DNA of 61,553 bases from the NCBI GenBank assembly GCA_034687125.1, contig JAQGBZ010000364.1, positions 1 through 61,553 of the forward strand. The letters are read 5' to 3'. Position numbers and translations under genes: made by a program. Position 1 is the stretch's first letter; every line of letters begins with the position of its first letter. Positions 1 through 11,798 of this stretch are shown piece after piece. This DNA comes from Neelides folsomi (lineage: Eukaryota > Arthropoda > Collembola > Neelipleona > Neelidae). Under the pieces are notes generated by a model that had not been told where the DNA came from, did not search any database, and was given only the letters and a program-made list of their open reading frames with translations.

Positions 1-3000
1 GTCTATCTATCTCAAAGAAAGTCTTTGTCATTTCTTAATATTTCAGTATTTAGTTTGATTGACATTAAAATTAACATATTTAACATATTACATATTACCC
101 ATATTACATATTAACATATTACTCATCATGTTCCTCAAGTATGAAGATTAAATGTTTAATTTTGATAAAGTTATGCTTGTTTTTTTTTAACAAACCAGGC
201 TAACTCTGAAACACACTGTATAAATCACCATTTTGGATTCACCTTGAAAGAATGAATATTCAATTTTTGGCTCCATGCTTGCAAACTTCCGTTTTATCAA
301 CGCTCGAATAGACAGGAGAGTCTTACCCTAGATTAAGTTAAGACAACTTGATCTAGGTAAATAACGCGGTTTTTAAAGAACTCTAGCAGTTTGCATACAT
401 TTCAAGCTTACTCGACCAGAATACATTATTTGGTTCCTGAGTCTACTATGTTAACATGATGCATATTTCTTATTTTCAATAGTAAAACGTATAAAATATG
501 CATAACATAATTCTCAGTTTTGAAGAATATTTAATTTGAATAAAAAATGGGTCAAGAGAGTCAAGATAAATATTAGGCTTTATCTAACGAAAATAAGCTT
601 ATTTATTAAATGTTACCAACTATGTACTATACCATACATACGGTACATACCATTACATATAATATATCAAGTAGTATAACGTACTTATTAGTAAAGCTAT
701 AAATTTTCAAAGTATTCCAAGTCGCGATATATTCTTAAATTAATTGTAAATGGTGACATTTAGAAAGTGTTTGTAAATTCGTAATGATCCAGAGAAGGAA
801 GAAAAATTGAAGGCGTCAGAGCGTAATTTGAAAGAATGTGACAGAATAAACGATGGGCAACTTGAATTGAAAGTGGAGGAAAAACGGGAGATCCAGAAGT
901 AAGTATAAGGGAAAATAGTGTGAAAGCTGCCGTAAACTCACCAACCTTATTTTACAACCTTTGGAATACGCGTAGGAAATTGATGAGGAATTCCCAACCC
1001 TTGTTGGATATGCCGATGGTGACTGAGGCAATCTGACGATTAAAATAAAATAAATTGATACAAAGTGCTTTTCAATTCAAGTAAAGATGTAAGTGATATG
1101 TTCAACTGTTCAAATTCCATTCTGGGGAATTTATTCGTCTTGATAACGCTTTTAAGCTCTTGCTCTCGCGTCCGCACCACTAAACATTATTTTCCTCAAT
1201 GGACCAAATCCCCCCAACTTTCCCATCCATATAATATTACGTTGTAAAAAAGAGGAAATTCTACCATTGAGAAATTGGCGATATATCCAAAAACTTGTAT
1301 TTACAACTACTTATCTAATACTTAAATGCTCCAATAGGCTCAATACTTTATGGCCAAATATCAAAGCCCTGGGTTTTCGACCCACCATTTGATACGTTTG
1401 ATATCTCACGTACAACCCATTTTCTTTCATTCTCCTCTATTTTTCCACTTCAAATTACGGACATCAACTTCACCTTGAGACCCTCAACATTTCAAATATC
1501 ATCCGAACAAATGTTACAAAATCACCAACAAATTACAAGTCTGGGCTTAATTCTCAAATTTATATCCCGATACTAAAATGTCTAACGTCTAGCCATAGAC
1601 GATGGACAGCGGGATTAATGATATAAAATGAGGATTATTGCTTACTAAATTGGACTTTGGGGAAATGGGGAGCTGACAGGATACAGGATAGGGAAATGGG
1701 GATTGTTTCAATCTCTTCCTTTCTCCAATTTACCATGCTCATGAGCTTTTATGGAGGAAAAGAGGAAAACTAATCGCAGGGAAGTTTGTCCTCGTTGGAC
1801 CAAAATCTCTTCATTTTCTCCCATAATCGGCTTCCATTTAAATATCATTTTATAATGGATTCTCCCTCATCCTTTTCCAAGAAAGTGAGGAAAATTGAAA
1901 TTCAATTCCTATTAAAGAATACTTAATTTTCCTAATAAGGAACTTATTACAATCTTGATCAGTACAATTACTCCGGATATCTAATAAAACTAGATAATAA
2001 TACTATCAGTTTTTACTATGAGTGCAATATTGAATTATTTAATGATGATTGATATTACAACTTTCAATTTGATATGATCCATGTGGGAAATGTGGAGAAA
2101 TTAATTCCGACTCACCTCAGCTATTGTCGAGAGCTGATGAGAGAGGCTTTGGGGCATGAAGGGACTCGAGGGCCTCGCGGATGAGAAACTGGCTATGAGA
2201 AACGGGGAATTGGAACCACTGGGTTTTACGGAGACTCCGGGAGAAAGCTGGGAGGTCGGCGAAGTGCATGAGCACAGGAACCTTTTTCATTCAACCCTTC
2301 CACCACAGTCACATTTCCCAATCCCCGCCCGCCTCTTTTCCAAGTCGAACTCATCTCGAAAGTTGGTAAGGATGATAGAAAATAAGGATCGATGGATCGA
2401 TGGATTCACAAAATGTCCAAAGGGGCCTTCAATTCCTGATCTCCACTTTGTTTCTTACCAATTGGCCGCACTTTCCCCCCAGCTGAGGGGATCAAGGAGG
2501 ATATATATTCATGTAATCTATTCATGACCACTTCCCAACTTTTCCTCCAAAGTTCCATCCTGAGAATGTAGGTTCAAATAATAGTATAATAATATTGACA
2601 CATTAAGCTACTCAAACATATAGCCTGGACGAGTTGTTAAAAAAGGGGCGATCAAATCTACTTTCCATTTGATTCAATTTCCACTTTTTTGGAGTATGTT
2701 AAAGGAGCCGTAGGAAGTTAGTACCCAATTGAATAGAGTTGAAAAATTGAGAGCATTATGGCTCAAAGGATCGAGAAGGATTTAAATGAATTTTTATACG
2801 AAATTTCCTTGGGCCTAACTTGCCATTTAAATTTGTTTCCAATATTTACTTTTAAGAATAAGGTCAATTTGGACAAAAAGGTTTAATGAAACTTTGCCGA
2901 AATTACTTATTCCCTGTTTGCTCTTGGTAATGGAAATAAAATCAGTAAAGAGAGCCAGAGGAGTGAGATAAATCACAAAATCAATTGTACTTCAACTTTC

Positions 3001-3637
3001 ATTACATTTAATGTCAACAAAATCCAATTTTTTGAAAAAGATTGTTAGAACATGATCCTGAGCTGAAAATCCATGCTCTGATTCTTTCACATTTTTCATA
3101 TGAGGAATATGAAATTACATTATTTACCAAAAGTACAGGTATTACCTTATACGAGGTAATTATATTCTATATTCTATACCTACCTACGTTTTAACTTTTA
3201 GTACTTTTATATACATACATATATCTGTTGGTAAGTGCTGGTGCTACATATTATATTTACCTTTGTATCCTTTTAACACAGATTCCCTATGAACGTTAAT
3301 TGTAATTCGATATTGTTTATTTTATAATTAGTTAATTAGAAGTTATTTGCATAATATTAAATTTTCAATGTTATACTTATCAATACTCTCACATTTCTTA
3401 AAAATTCTTTTCAGAATATAATGTTCATTATAAATGGAAATATTACACGATGAAAGCCATTGATATCATGAAACCTTGAATTGTGAAAAAATATTTTTTA
3501 TGATATAAAGTATACAGGTATGCAAAATATGGTATACAGATACAAGTACAGTACATTGTATTTAGTACATTGAAAATTTCATAAAAGTCTTTAATAAAAC
3601 TGTATAAACTCCAACATTAAACATTTATTTAATCATT
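1..3637. other. Intergenic AT-rich DNA, no supported gene
   Basis: I see no conserved protein in any frame. A more GC-rich patch around 2100-2500 holds an open frame without a recognisable domain. An imperfect hairpin of about 16-bp arms lies at 323-360. The stretch ends at the 3' end of the alpha-glucosidase gene, whose poly(A) signal (AATAAA on the minus strand) is at 3624-3629. Confidence 0.6.
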
Positions 3638-6600
3638 TCAATTAGCAAAAAATACAAAAGAAAGGATCAGTGTCAAAATTGAAAATTGGACCCGAGGGGA
3701 AGAATCGGAATCTGGAGTCGTTTGTTCGGTGGTAGCTTCCGAAGTGAATGAATCTGTAGTATGCAACTCAGTAGTTGAAGTCTCCGAATTGGGAGGATCA
3801 AAAACAAAATCAAGTTGGAAATTAGAAGTCATGGTCATATTTGACAAATTGACTTCGTAATGATTTTGAATCTTGGTTGGAATGATAAATTCGTCTGAAT
3901 TTCTTTTTTTCACATATTGAAGATGATCTCCAAATCCATAAAGGACCAATTTCCCGAATTTTTTTTCGCCCATCCCAATGAAACCGTTATTTTTCACTGT
4001 TCCAGTAAGGAGGCCAATTTCAACTTTGGTATATGTCATTCTGTATTCGAATTCTGCTTCATAATAAAGCCCAGAATCTTGTGGATCTAAATAAAAATGT
4101 ATTTTTAAATAATGAAAATAAGAGTTTTAATTAATCATTGACTTATCACCAATAAAATAAAATAATTTTAATTTTAAAACATTAATTTTTCTTATAAAAA
4201 TTAGAACTTTTGCTACCTAATGATACAATGATATTTTTATATCTCTTATAATGATATTTTTTGCATTTATAGCAGGTACATAAAAAAACCATCCAAGGTT
4301 ACCAATTGAATCTCCATCATCATAAAACAAAACTCCAGTCGCATATCTGTCAGCATCCAATGCAATAATAAGAGCAAACGGATTGTTCTTTGATATTTCT
4401 GTATTAACTGCCGGTTCCTGAGTAGGAATGATAAATCCCCCTCTAACATGGACATTTATGGTGTCAAGTGGAGTTGGAAGATCTTGAGCTCCTTGAGCAA
4501 ACTAATAAACATTATATAAAGTATAAAATAAATAAATAATGTTTATTTTTATGTTGAACAAGCCAATAAGAGTTCCTTACTTCTTCTCCAGTAGGGAAAC
4601 GGTACCATCGTGAATTTGGGAAATATGCATTCACAACCGTTTGGTTTTCTTCTAAAGCTGGAGAAACGAGGACCGCAGGGCCCCAAAGAAATTGCTTGTC
4701 AATTCCAAGAGCAGTTTGATCGGTTGGATATTCGTGCCACAAAGGTCTGACAACAGTATCTCCCCTCATTCGATGGATGTAAAAGAGGGAGTAAAGATAT
4801 GGGAGAAGTTCATAACGAATAAGAAGTGCGTTTTTGGAAGAAATAGCAATTTCATCTCCCCAAAATCCCGGATCTTGATCCTATAAACCATAAACTCGTA
4901 ATTAATATTTACTTTATTTTATCATATATGAAAATATAGTAAGTTAATAATTAGGTAAATGTCATCCACTTCAGTTAACTAAATAATTAAAATGTACGAA
5001 TAGGAAATTAATTAATTGAGGAATTACAGGTTGATCCCGAATATTATGATTTCTAGCAAATGGATAAAAAGCTCCAAGTTCCATCCACCTCTGACACATT
5101 TGGGCTTCAGCTGCATGAATGAACCCACAAATGTCTGATCCAGCATATGGCATTCCCCACAAGTTAAACTGCAAAAGTCCAATGATTGAAAAATGGAGAT
5201 TTGACCAAAGCGACCAATTGTCTCCGAGCCAATGACCGGCATAAGGCCCAGTTCCAAGGAATGACGATCGAGTCATTACAACTCCTCTTTTATTTTCTAA
5301 TGCTTCTCTCATTCCCCTATGAAATAAATTTTGAATAAATTTTATGAAATTATCTGTATTAGATTATCTCTTTCTAAATACTTAAATTATAAAACATTTA
5401 CTCAAATGTAGCAATGGAACTACTCCAGCCATAAAGTGAGTGAGTGTCGTAATGTCTTCCATATTCTTGAATTTCATCTGGGCATATTGTGTTGTCTTCC
5501 ATGCTATTTCTGATATCTAAAACAAATACGTTTTTTGACTCTTTCACCCGCTTTGGAAGATATTTTATAAAATAAAGTTCATTTAGAATTTATGACTTTA
5601 CGTGGCAAATAAGGTGGGTTTTTGTATTTGGAATCAAAACATTGTGGAAGACGATTTCGCCAATTTGCTGGCTCGTTCATATCCTAATTAATGTTTAGAA
5701 GTAAAGATAACTTTAATAGAATTTAATACTTCATTATATTAGGTATGTATGTTAAGTATAAGATTTAAAATTTATAAAAATGAATTTATTACGAGCCAAA
5801 TAGCATCAAAGTCCAATATTTGTTTGAATTTAACAATTTGTTCCGTCCACCAATCCTTGCAAGCTTGTTTGGAATAATCGGGATAATAAACAAACCCAGG
5901 CCAAACATCTCCAACAACATAGGAACCATTTGTGTGTTTGACCCACACATCCATTTCCGTTCCTTTGTCCAAAGCTTCATAACTTCCCTCTGGTTCTTCC
6001 ATTCCAATAAACGCATCCTAATAGAAATAAGCATCCTTAAAAATATATTAGCTCTGACTTTGAGAAATTAATGAAATTAATATTAAATTAGTATGGATTT
6101 CATATAAGAAGCATCATCGTACAATAATGGGAATGAAATGCATTCCTTTTTCATGAAGTTCTCCAACGTAGTCGTTAAGTCCAGTGAAGTTCTTGTGGTC
6201 AATAGTAAAACTTAATTTCCTATCCATGTAATCTAAAAGTCGCATAATATTAAGAAATGTCACTAGTTTGTTAAAATATAGAATTAAATTAACAGATATT
6301 GCGTGATCTCTTGATTTCTATTCATCGTGATTAATACAGATAAATAACAAACCGATATCTCCATATTGAATGTCCTGTAAAATAAATTTTATTAGTTAAA
6401 AAATTGATAAAATCCTGTCGTATAAAATAATAATTTTACGATGTAAGGTTCGTACGTGTGGAATTCCATAATGCGCTGTTCTGTTCACTGCAGCTTTGAG
6501 ATTGTCAATGTGGTCATATCCCCACCGACTGAGTTGGAATCCAAGACCCCAATAAGGTGGAATGTGTTGTCGTCCAACTGCCTATTTATCCGCATTAATA

Positions 6601-7995
6601 GAGATTTCCTAATTGTGGAACTTATTAAACTTTTTTAATACCTCTGAAAATTGCCTTGCACAATCTTCGGGAGTCGGTCCAAGATAGATGTAAAGGTCCA
6701 AGATGCCTCCAATGGTCCGATAAATGTAACCGGGATTTGGGATTAATACAAATTCTAAATGAAAACACTATTATTAAACTGTATTTGTATTTAAATGAAT
6801 AATTAAATAGCATTAATTAGATGCAACTTTGATGTTAAAAATTTATTAAATTTATTAAATTAATGGCTCATTAATATCATTAATTACTTACCCTGTGCAT
6901 TGCTGTTGACCACCATTACAGAATGAGCATTTCCGTCTTCTTCAACTACAACATAATATGGATGAACTCCATAAATATTCGTATGATGCTGTTAAATAAA
7001 AATATTTTGCAAATTAAATAAGATAATATTTCATGATCTAAACAGTTTTTTTAAATCACAATTCATTTACATCAGGAGCGTTGTCTCTTGCCCATAATGG
7101 GAAAACGTGGTATTTGGTAAAGTCATGTCTCAAGGTAGTTTGTTCATTTTCTCCAATACCGTAAGCATTGCTGGATGGGATCTTTGTTGTAAACTGAATG
7201 AATTGATCAGAAAAGGTTAAGCCACCCAGGGAAGTGTCAAACAAAACTGTTCCTGTTGAGTTTCGAACAACTTGGAAAGCAAAAGGTTTGTCTGGAGATG
7301 AAAAGACGATTTCATATAAACGACGATCTCCATTTCCGGTTGGAGGATTAATTGGAATTGGAACTTCAAATCGCTCTTCCTCTTCATTCGTAATCTGTAA
7401 GTCAAATTATTTTATTCATGTTGTATGTAAGATACGTAAGATGTGTAATAATTGTAATTATTTACAAATACATAGTTTGTGAACATTTCATTGCTTATTA
7501 AAATTAAATTAAAAGTCGATATAATTAATGATATAATTCTTAAATATAAAATAAATGTATGTATTTAAATATTCAAAGATTGTCACTTACAATTAAATTG
7601 TAATTGTAAGTAATATTAAGTACCTTGATACGAAGTCTGTAGTCAGATTGAAAATCAAAGAATGCCACAAGTCTCTCGGCATCAGGAGATAGAGCTCCGA
7701 AATAAGATCCACTTTCGACATTTCTTCTCAAATTAACGCGAATTCCGTCTGGTGTTGTTTGCGGTTCTCCATCCATAAAATACCCGTAATCTTCTTTTAA
7801 ATAACAAGGAGGTGGCCCTTGGTTCGAACTTGGACACCAAATGCAATTTCTATCAAGACATGTTGCTTGTTTTTCAGCGTCAGTTCCTCCTTCTTCGGGG
7901 TGGCAATCCACCCGCTCGAGATCACTAGCACATTCCTGTGAATAAGATGAAGAAATTAAAAACGAGATGAACAGAATGACAATTTTCATGTTCAT
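3638..7995 (-). CDS. Glycoside hydrolase family 31 alpha-glucosidase (maltase-like), GPI-tailed
   Basis: This enzyme should hydrolyse terminal alpha-glucosidic bonds (maltose, starch or glycogen oligomers) at the cell surface or in the gut lumen. Fourteen exons join in frame to about 940 residues: 7624-7995, 7071-7394, 6892-6988, 6642-6754, 6456-6581, 6353-6374, 6123-6232, 5793-6017, 5602-5683, 5402-5516, 5028-5316, 4581-4880, 4303-4501, 3638-4086. Seen in order: a signal peptide (residues 1-19), a six-Cys trefoil (P-type) domain (about 20-70), the GH31 N-terminal beta domain and the catalytic barrel. The nucleophile motif WLDMNE has its Asp near 464, and GDNWS carries the acid/base Asp near 561. 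A Thr/Ser-rich stretch and a final hydrophobic segment resemble a GPI-anchor signal. Lysosomal alpha-glucosidases share the catalytic layout, but the tail argues for surface display. The family call is firm; substrate preference is not resolved. Confidence 0.92.
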
Positions 7996-9508
7996 TTTAA
8001 CTCAATGACTGCTCTACTTCTACGTCTTCTTCGTAGACTACTTCCAGCAGTTTCAACATTTATTCATAATTACGTTAATAAATGCCATTTCTGATATGAT
8101 CCATTGCCGTTATCAAATTATAATTAAATGAGATTTGACGAAATAATGTAAGATAATCTTTTAATATTCTTGCTTCATATTCGCTGGTTTATCTGAAATA
8201 TGTATATCATAGATTTGACAATAAAACCATTTAAAATCTTCCAAATACATATTAAGCAGAGCAAATAGCCCATATATTAAAAAGTTATTCATTAAATGAT
8301 TAGATAATACTTTGTTCTACAAGTTGTATAATTCAATTCAGACTTTATCATTTTTTACACATTATACTTAAATAGGCATTGGCATATTGAGAATTTATTA
8401 CCTGTAAATTAATAACTTTTTAATAATTCGATAACATCATTTCCCAAAATTATTTTGATGTTGCATTAAAAATAATAATTACTATTTCAATGTTTGAATC
8501 ACAAACGATAAAATATACAAGATAATAATAAATTAAATAACTTGTAGTTTTATTAAAAGGTAAACCAAGTAAATTTAATATGGATTGCACTTTGTAATAA
8601 GTATTTCTATACGCAATTCCCATTATCTAAACTATGTATATTATGTAATCGTGAGTTGAGTGAATGCGCGCGTCTAGACAAACCTGACGTTCATTGTTTG
8701 TCTGAATCAACACAACTGTGTTCAGATTCATTCATTACATTCTCTCCACAATTCTCTGAACATGAAAAAATATAGGAGATCATCCCAACCTCATCTCATT
8801 CTTTAGAGATAGGAGATTAGTGAGATTAGGATTATAAATTCCCTGGTATGCCCCTCCAAATTCTTTTGTATAAAGGCTATTAAAAAGGAAAATTGCCCAG
8901 AGCTGACAATACCTTATGCAATAATGGAGCCTCATCTCTACAAGAATGGATTTTTTTATCCAATTTGGGCTGTGGCTTTAATGCACATCCCCCACATCAC
9001 CCAAGTTCATTCACTCATACGCACGTTTCGAAAATCTTATTTTTCACTTTGGGGGATGTGAAACGAAAAGCTTGGAGAGAGATTTTAATATAAACAAGGT
9101 GATTTAAGTGAATCTTCTCATAGAGAGTAAAGGACTGGCAGAGAGGACAAAGATTTCAACACATTTAAATTCTTTTGTTTATGATATAAGATTAAATTCA
9201 AACTAACTTGTTAAAAATTAATAAGCAAAATACATAAAATGGTAAACACAAGTGAGTCATTTGTTCATAATTAATTTATACTTTCTGAAAGTGAGAGTGA
9301 TTTGTAATGTAGAAAGTGGATCTAGTATTTACTATAAGTGTTTTATCTGGGATAAGAAATTAGAATCGCAAAAGAATCTTTGTGAGATTTTAAACAAGAC
9401 AATGCTAAAAGTATATCACAATCTTCCCGCTGTGTGATAATGCTGATAATATTTTTCTAATATACTATACATACATACGTAATATATTTTTTATATTTTT
9501 AGTAAATT
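7996..9508. promoter_or_regulatory. Divergent intergenic region between alpha-glucosidase and PGRP
   Basis: The two flanking genes are transcribed outward from this 1.5-kb stretch, so it should hold both promoters. I see no coding sequence. A TTTTTAG acceptor-like site just before 9504 suggests a non-coding 5' exon for the PGRP gene. No individual promoter element can be fixed from sequence alone. Confidence 0.4.
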
Positions 9509-10171
9509 ATGGTCATGTCGAATTTTCTTCGTATTATTTTCATAACAATTTTCTTACTTTCTGTTCAGTTTTGTGTTGTGGAACTTTATTGTGGGGAAGT
9601 TGTGAGTAAAATCGAGTGGGGCGGTGAGCTTGCTCGTGGTCGACCAATTGAGCCGCCTTGGGCCAATGTGATTATCCATCATTCAGCAGGGAGCCCTTGT
9701 TTCTCCAGAAAAGAGTGCAGCACGCTGTTGAGGATAATCCAGAAATTCTACGTTGATGAAGGGCACTTGGACATTGGATTCAATTTCTTCATTGGGGGAA
9801 ATGATGAGGTTTACGAGGGACAAGGATGGGGACGGCGTGGATACCATGCAAAGGAATGGGACAAAAGAAGTTTGGGAATTTGCTTCATTGGATCATGTAA
9901 AATTATTCAGCATATTCTGTTTAAACCCTTTCGATATTAAAATATTCATAATTTCTATAAATTAATGATCATTTTAGATGAAACTGAATTGCCATCGAGT
10001 GGGATGTTGAAAGCAGCTCGGGACTTAATTCAATGTGGAGTTGAAAATTCCGTTGTTCAACCAAATTATTCACTCTTTGGACATTCTGATCTACCTGGAG
10101 GAAATGGAACTGATTGTCCTGGACAAGCACTCTATGAACATATTAGCTCTTGGCCAAGAAAAACATTTTGA
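9509..10171 (+). CDS. Secreted peptidoglycan recognition protein (PGRP, amidase_2 fold)
   Basis: PGRPs bind bacterial peptidoglycan; some cleave it as zinc amidases, and others trigger immune protease cascades. Two exons (9509-9896, 9978-10171) give about 193 residues. A signal peptide (about 1-26) precedes one PGRP domain. Visible landmarks are IIHHSAG (zinc His near 57/58), the conserved disulfide pair in SPCFSRKEC, GWGRRGYHAKEW, the second zinc His in LFGHSDL and the zinc Cys in TDCPG. The three zinc ligands of an amidase are therefore present. The tyrosine that aligns with the catalytic Tyr46 of T7 lysozyme (usual DIGYNF) is Phe91 here (LDIGFNF). Activity may thus be reduced or lost; this is inference. 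A poly(A) signal AATAAA lies at 10334-10339. No transmembrane segment follows the domain, so it is a short secreted type. Confidence 0.93.
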
Positions 10172-11798
10172 CATATTATGAGCATTTTTATATCGAAGAA
10201 AAAGTTTGAATTCGTCTTGGAATGTATTATATGTACTGTATTATTTGTCTAATTACGTTAATATTATTCAAAAAATATTTTAAAAGAAACGGTTAGGAAC
10301 AATTATGTACAAATTAATGAAGACTTGTGTTACAATAAATCGATATTCTTATTATATAAGTATTTTACATTATATACCAATTTTTATATTTTAATTTTTA
10401 ATATTAATCACTAAAATGGTTATGTTTAATAATATTGTATTACCTATTACCCAATATAAATAAAATACACGAATTAATTTAATTGTTTGAAAGATTCTTG
10501 AATTTTATGTCCATTTCAAATTACTAAATTACCAGGTGGAAAGCTTTGATGCTCTTAATTAAACCTTGAATAAAATTAAGAGTAAGTGGTTGCATTTAGT
10601 AATTAAAGCTTTTATAATCATTAAAATTATAAGTGCCGAAATTGAATTAATTTTATTAGAGGGATAAATAGAAGAAAGTTGTAATGTTTTGAGTATGGGG
10701 AAGTGTTGTAGAGTAGCCAAATAAATTCGAGTCGATATTAATGAATTTACCGGAACGAATGAACGCTTCTTCCCATCCTAATTCCATTCTCATTTCTTAC
10801 ATAAATTGAATTTGAAAGGGAACGATGACGGAGCGAAAGGATAAATTCAATTTGCACTCCGTTTGCTTTCCCAAATTACTTGAAGGATTTTCGCATAAAA
10901 ACTTTTGTTCTAAATTTTGTCCCAATGGTCTTTTCCAATTACTTGCATGACATTAAAAGTGCATTTAATGCCAAATGGCTGAAATGTGGGGGTGGATGTC
11001 GTCAATGCAAGTTTGAGATAGAGATTCACAGCTCGAACTTTATGATTATAATGCCTTGATTAGATTATGTGAAAAGCCGGTGAGTGGGATGGTAAAACTT
11101 TAAGTTTCAAACACGAGAAATTATGCCCGAAAGTAACATCTTCATTTTATTATATATGGAATTAATATGAGAATTATTAGACCAGAATTTTGTAAATGAA
11201 TGAATCAAGCCCAGAGCAAGTAAATTAATTTTATGTTATTAAAATTGATTATTTAAAAAAAGCATTTAAAATCACAAATGATTGTAGCATTATGATCTTG
11301 TAAATAATGCATAATGGATAAAAATCAACACTTCCATTGTTAAACCGTTTGAGTAAATATAATCCATAGGTAATGAAAAAATTGTAACAACGATGTAATT
11401 CATAAAATAATTAAATGAATAAATTCAGAACTTATGTAAAAAATAATACAAAGTTAACATTAATGCTTAAAATATGAAAAATTCAATTTCTTAAAAATAT
11501 GCTTAAAATTATTTCTTACATTTAACGTTAGTCCAAATTCAAAAATATCAAAATATTAAAATTATAAAGGCAATGATAAACGAATCGATTTTCACTTTAA
11601 ATATGGTATAAGGTAAATTGTAAAATTATAACGTTTAAAACTCTTTTTATATTATGTATAACTTTTTTATTGTATAGTTCTTAACCTAATGGCGGTGTTT
11701 ACGTAAAAGGATTAAACGGCGTAAATGATGATGATAATGATGATAGCAGAACTTGAGCCGAATTCCCTCAAGAGTGGAAGTGGAATCTCTCGGTTGGT
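10172..11798. other. Intergenic region between PGRP and serpin A (convergent 3' ends)
   Basis: No supported gene. It contains the PGRP poly(A) signal (10334-10339) and, on the minus strand, an AATAAA for serpin A at 11666-11671. The rest is AT-rich with short simple repeats. Confidence 0.5.

Noticed and set aside
2156..2527. 123-codon open frame on the plus strand in a GC-richer patch
   Set aside because: No signal peptide, domain or recognisable motif, and no convincing splice partners. Probably chance.
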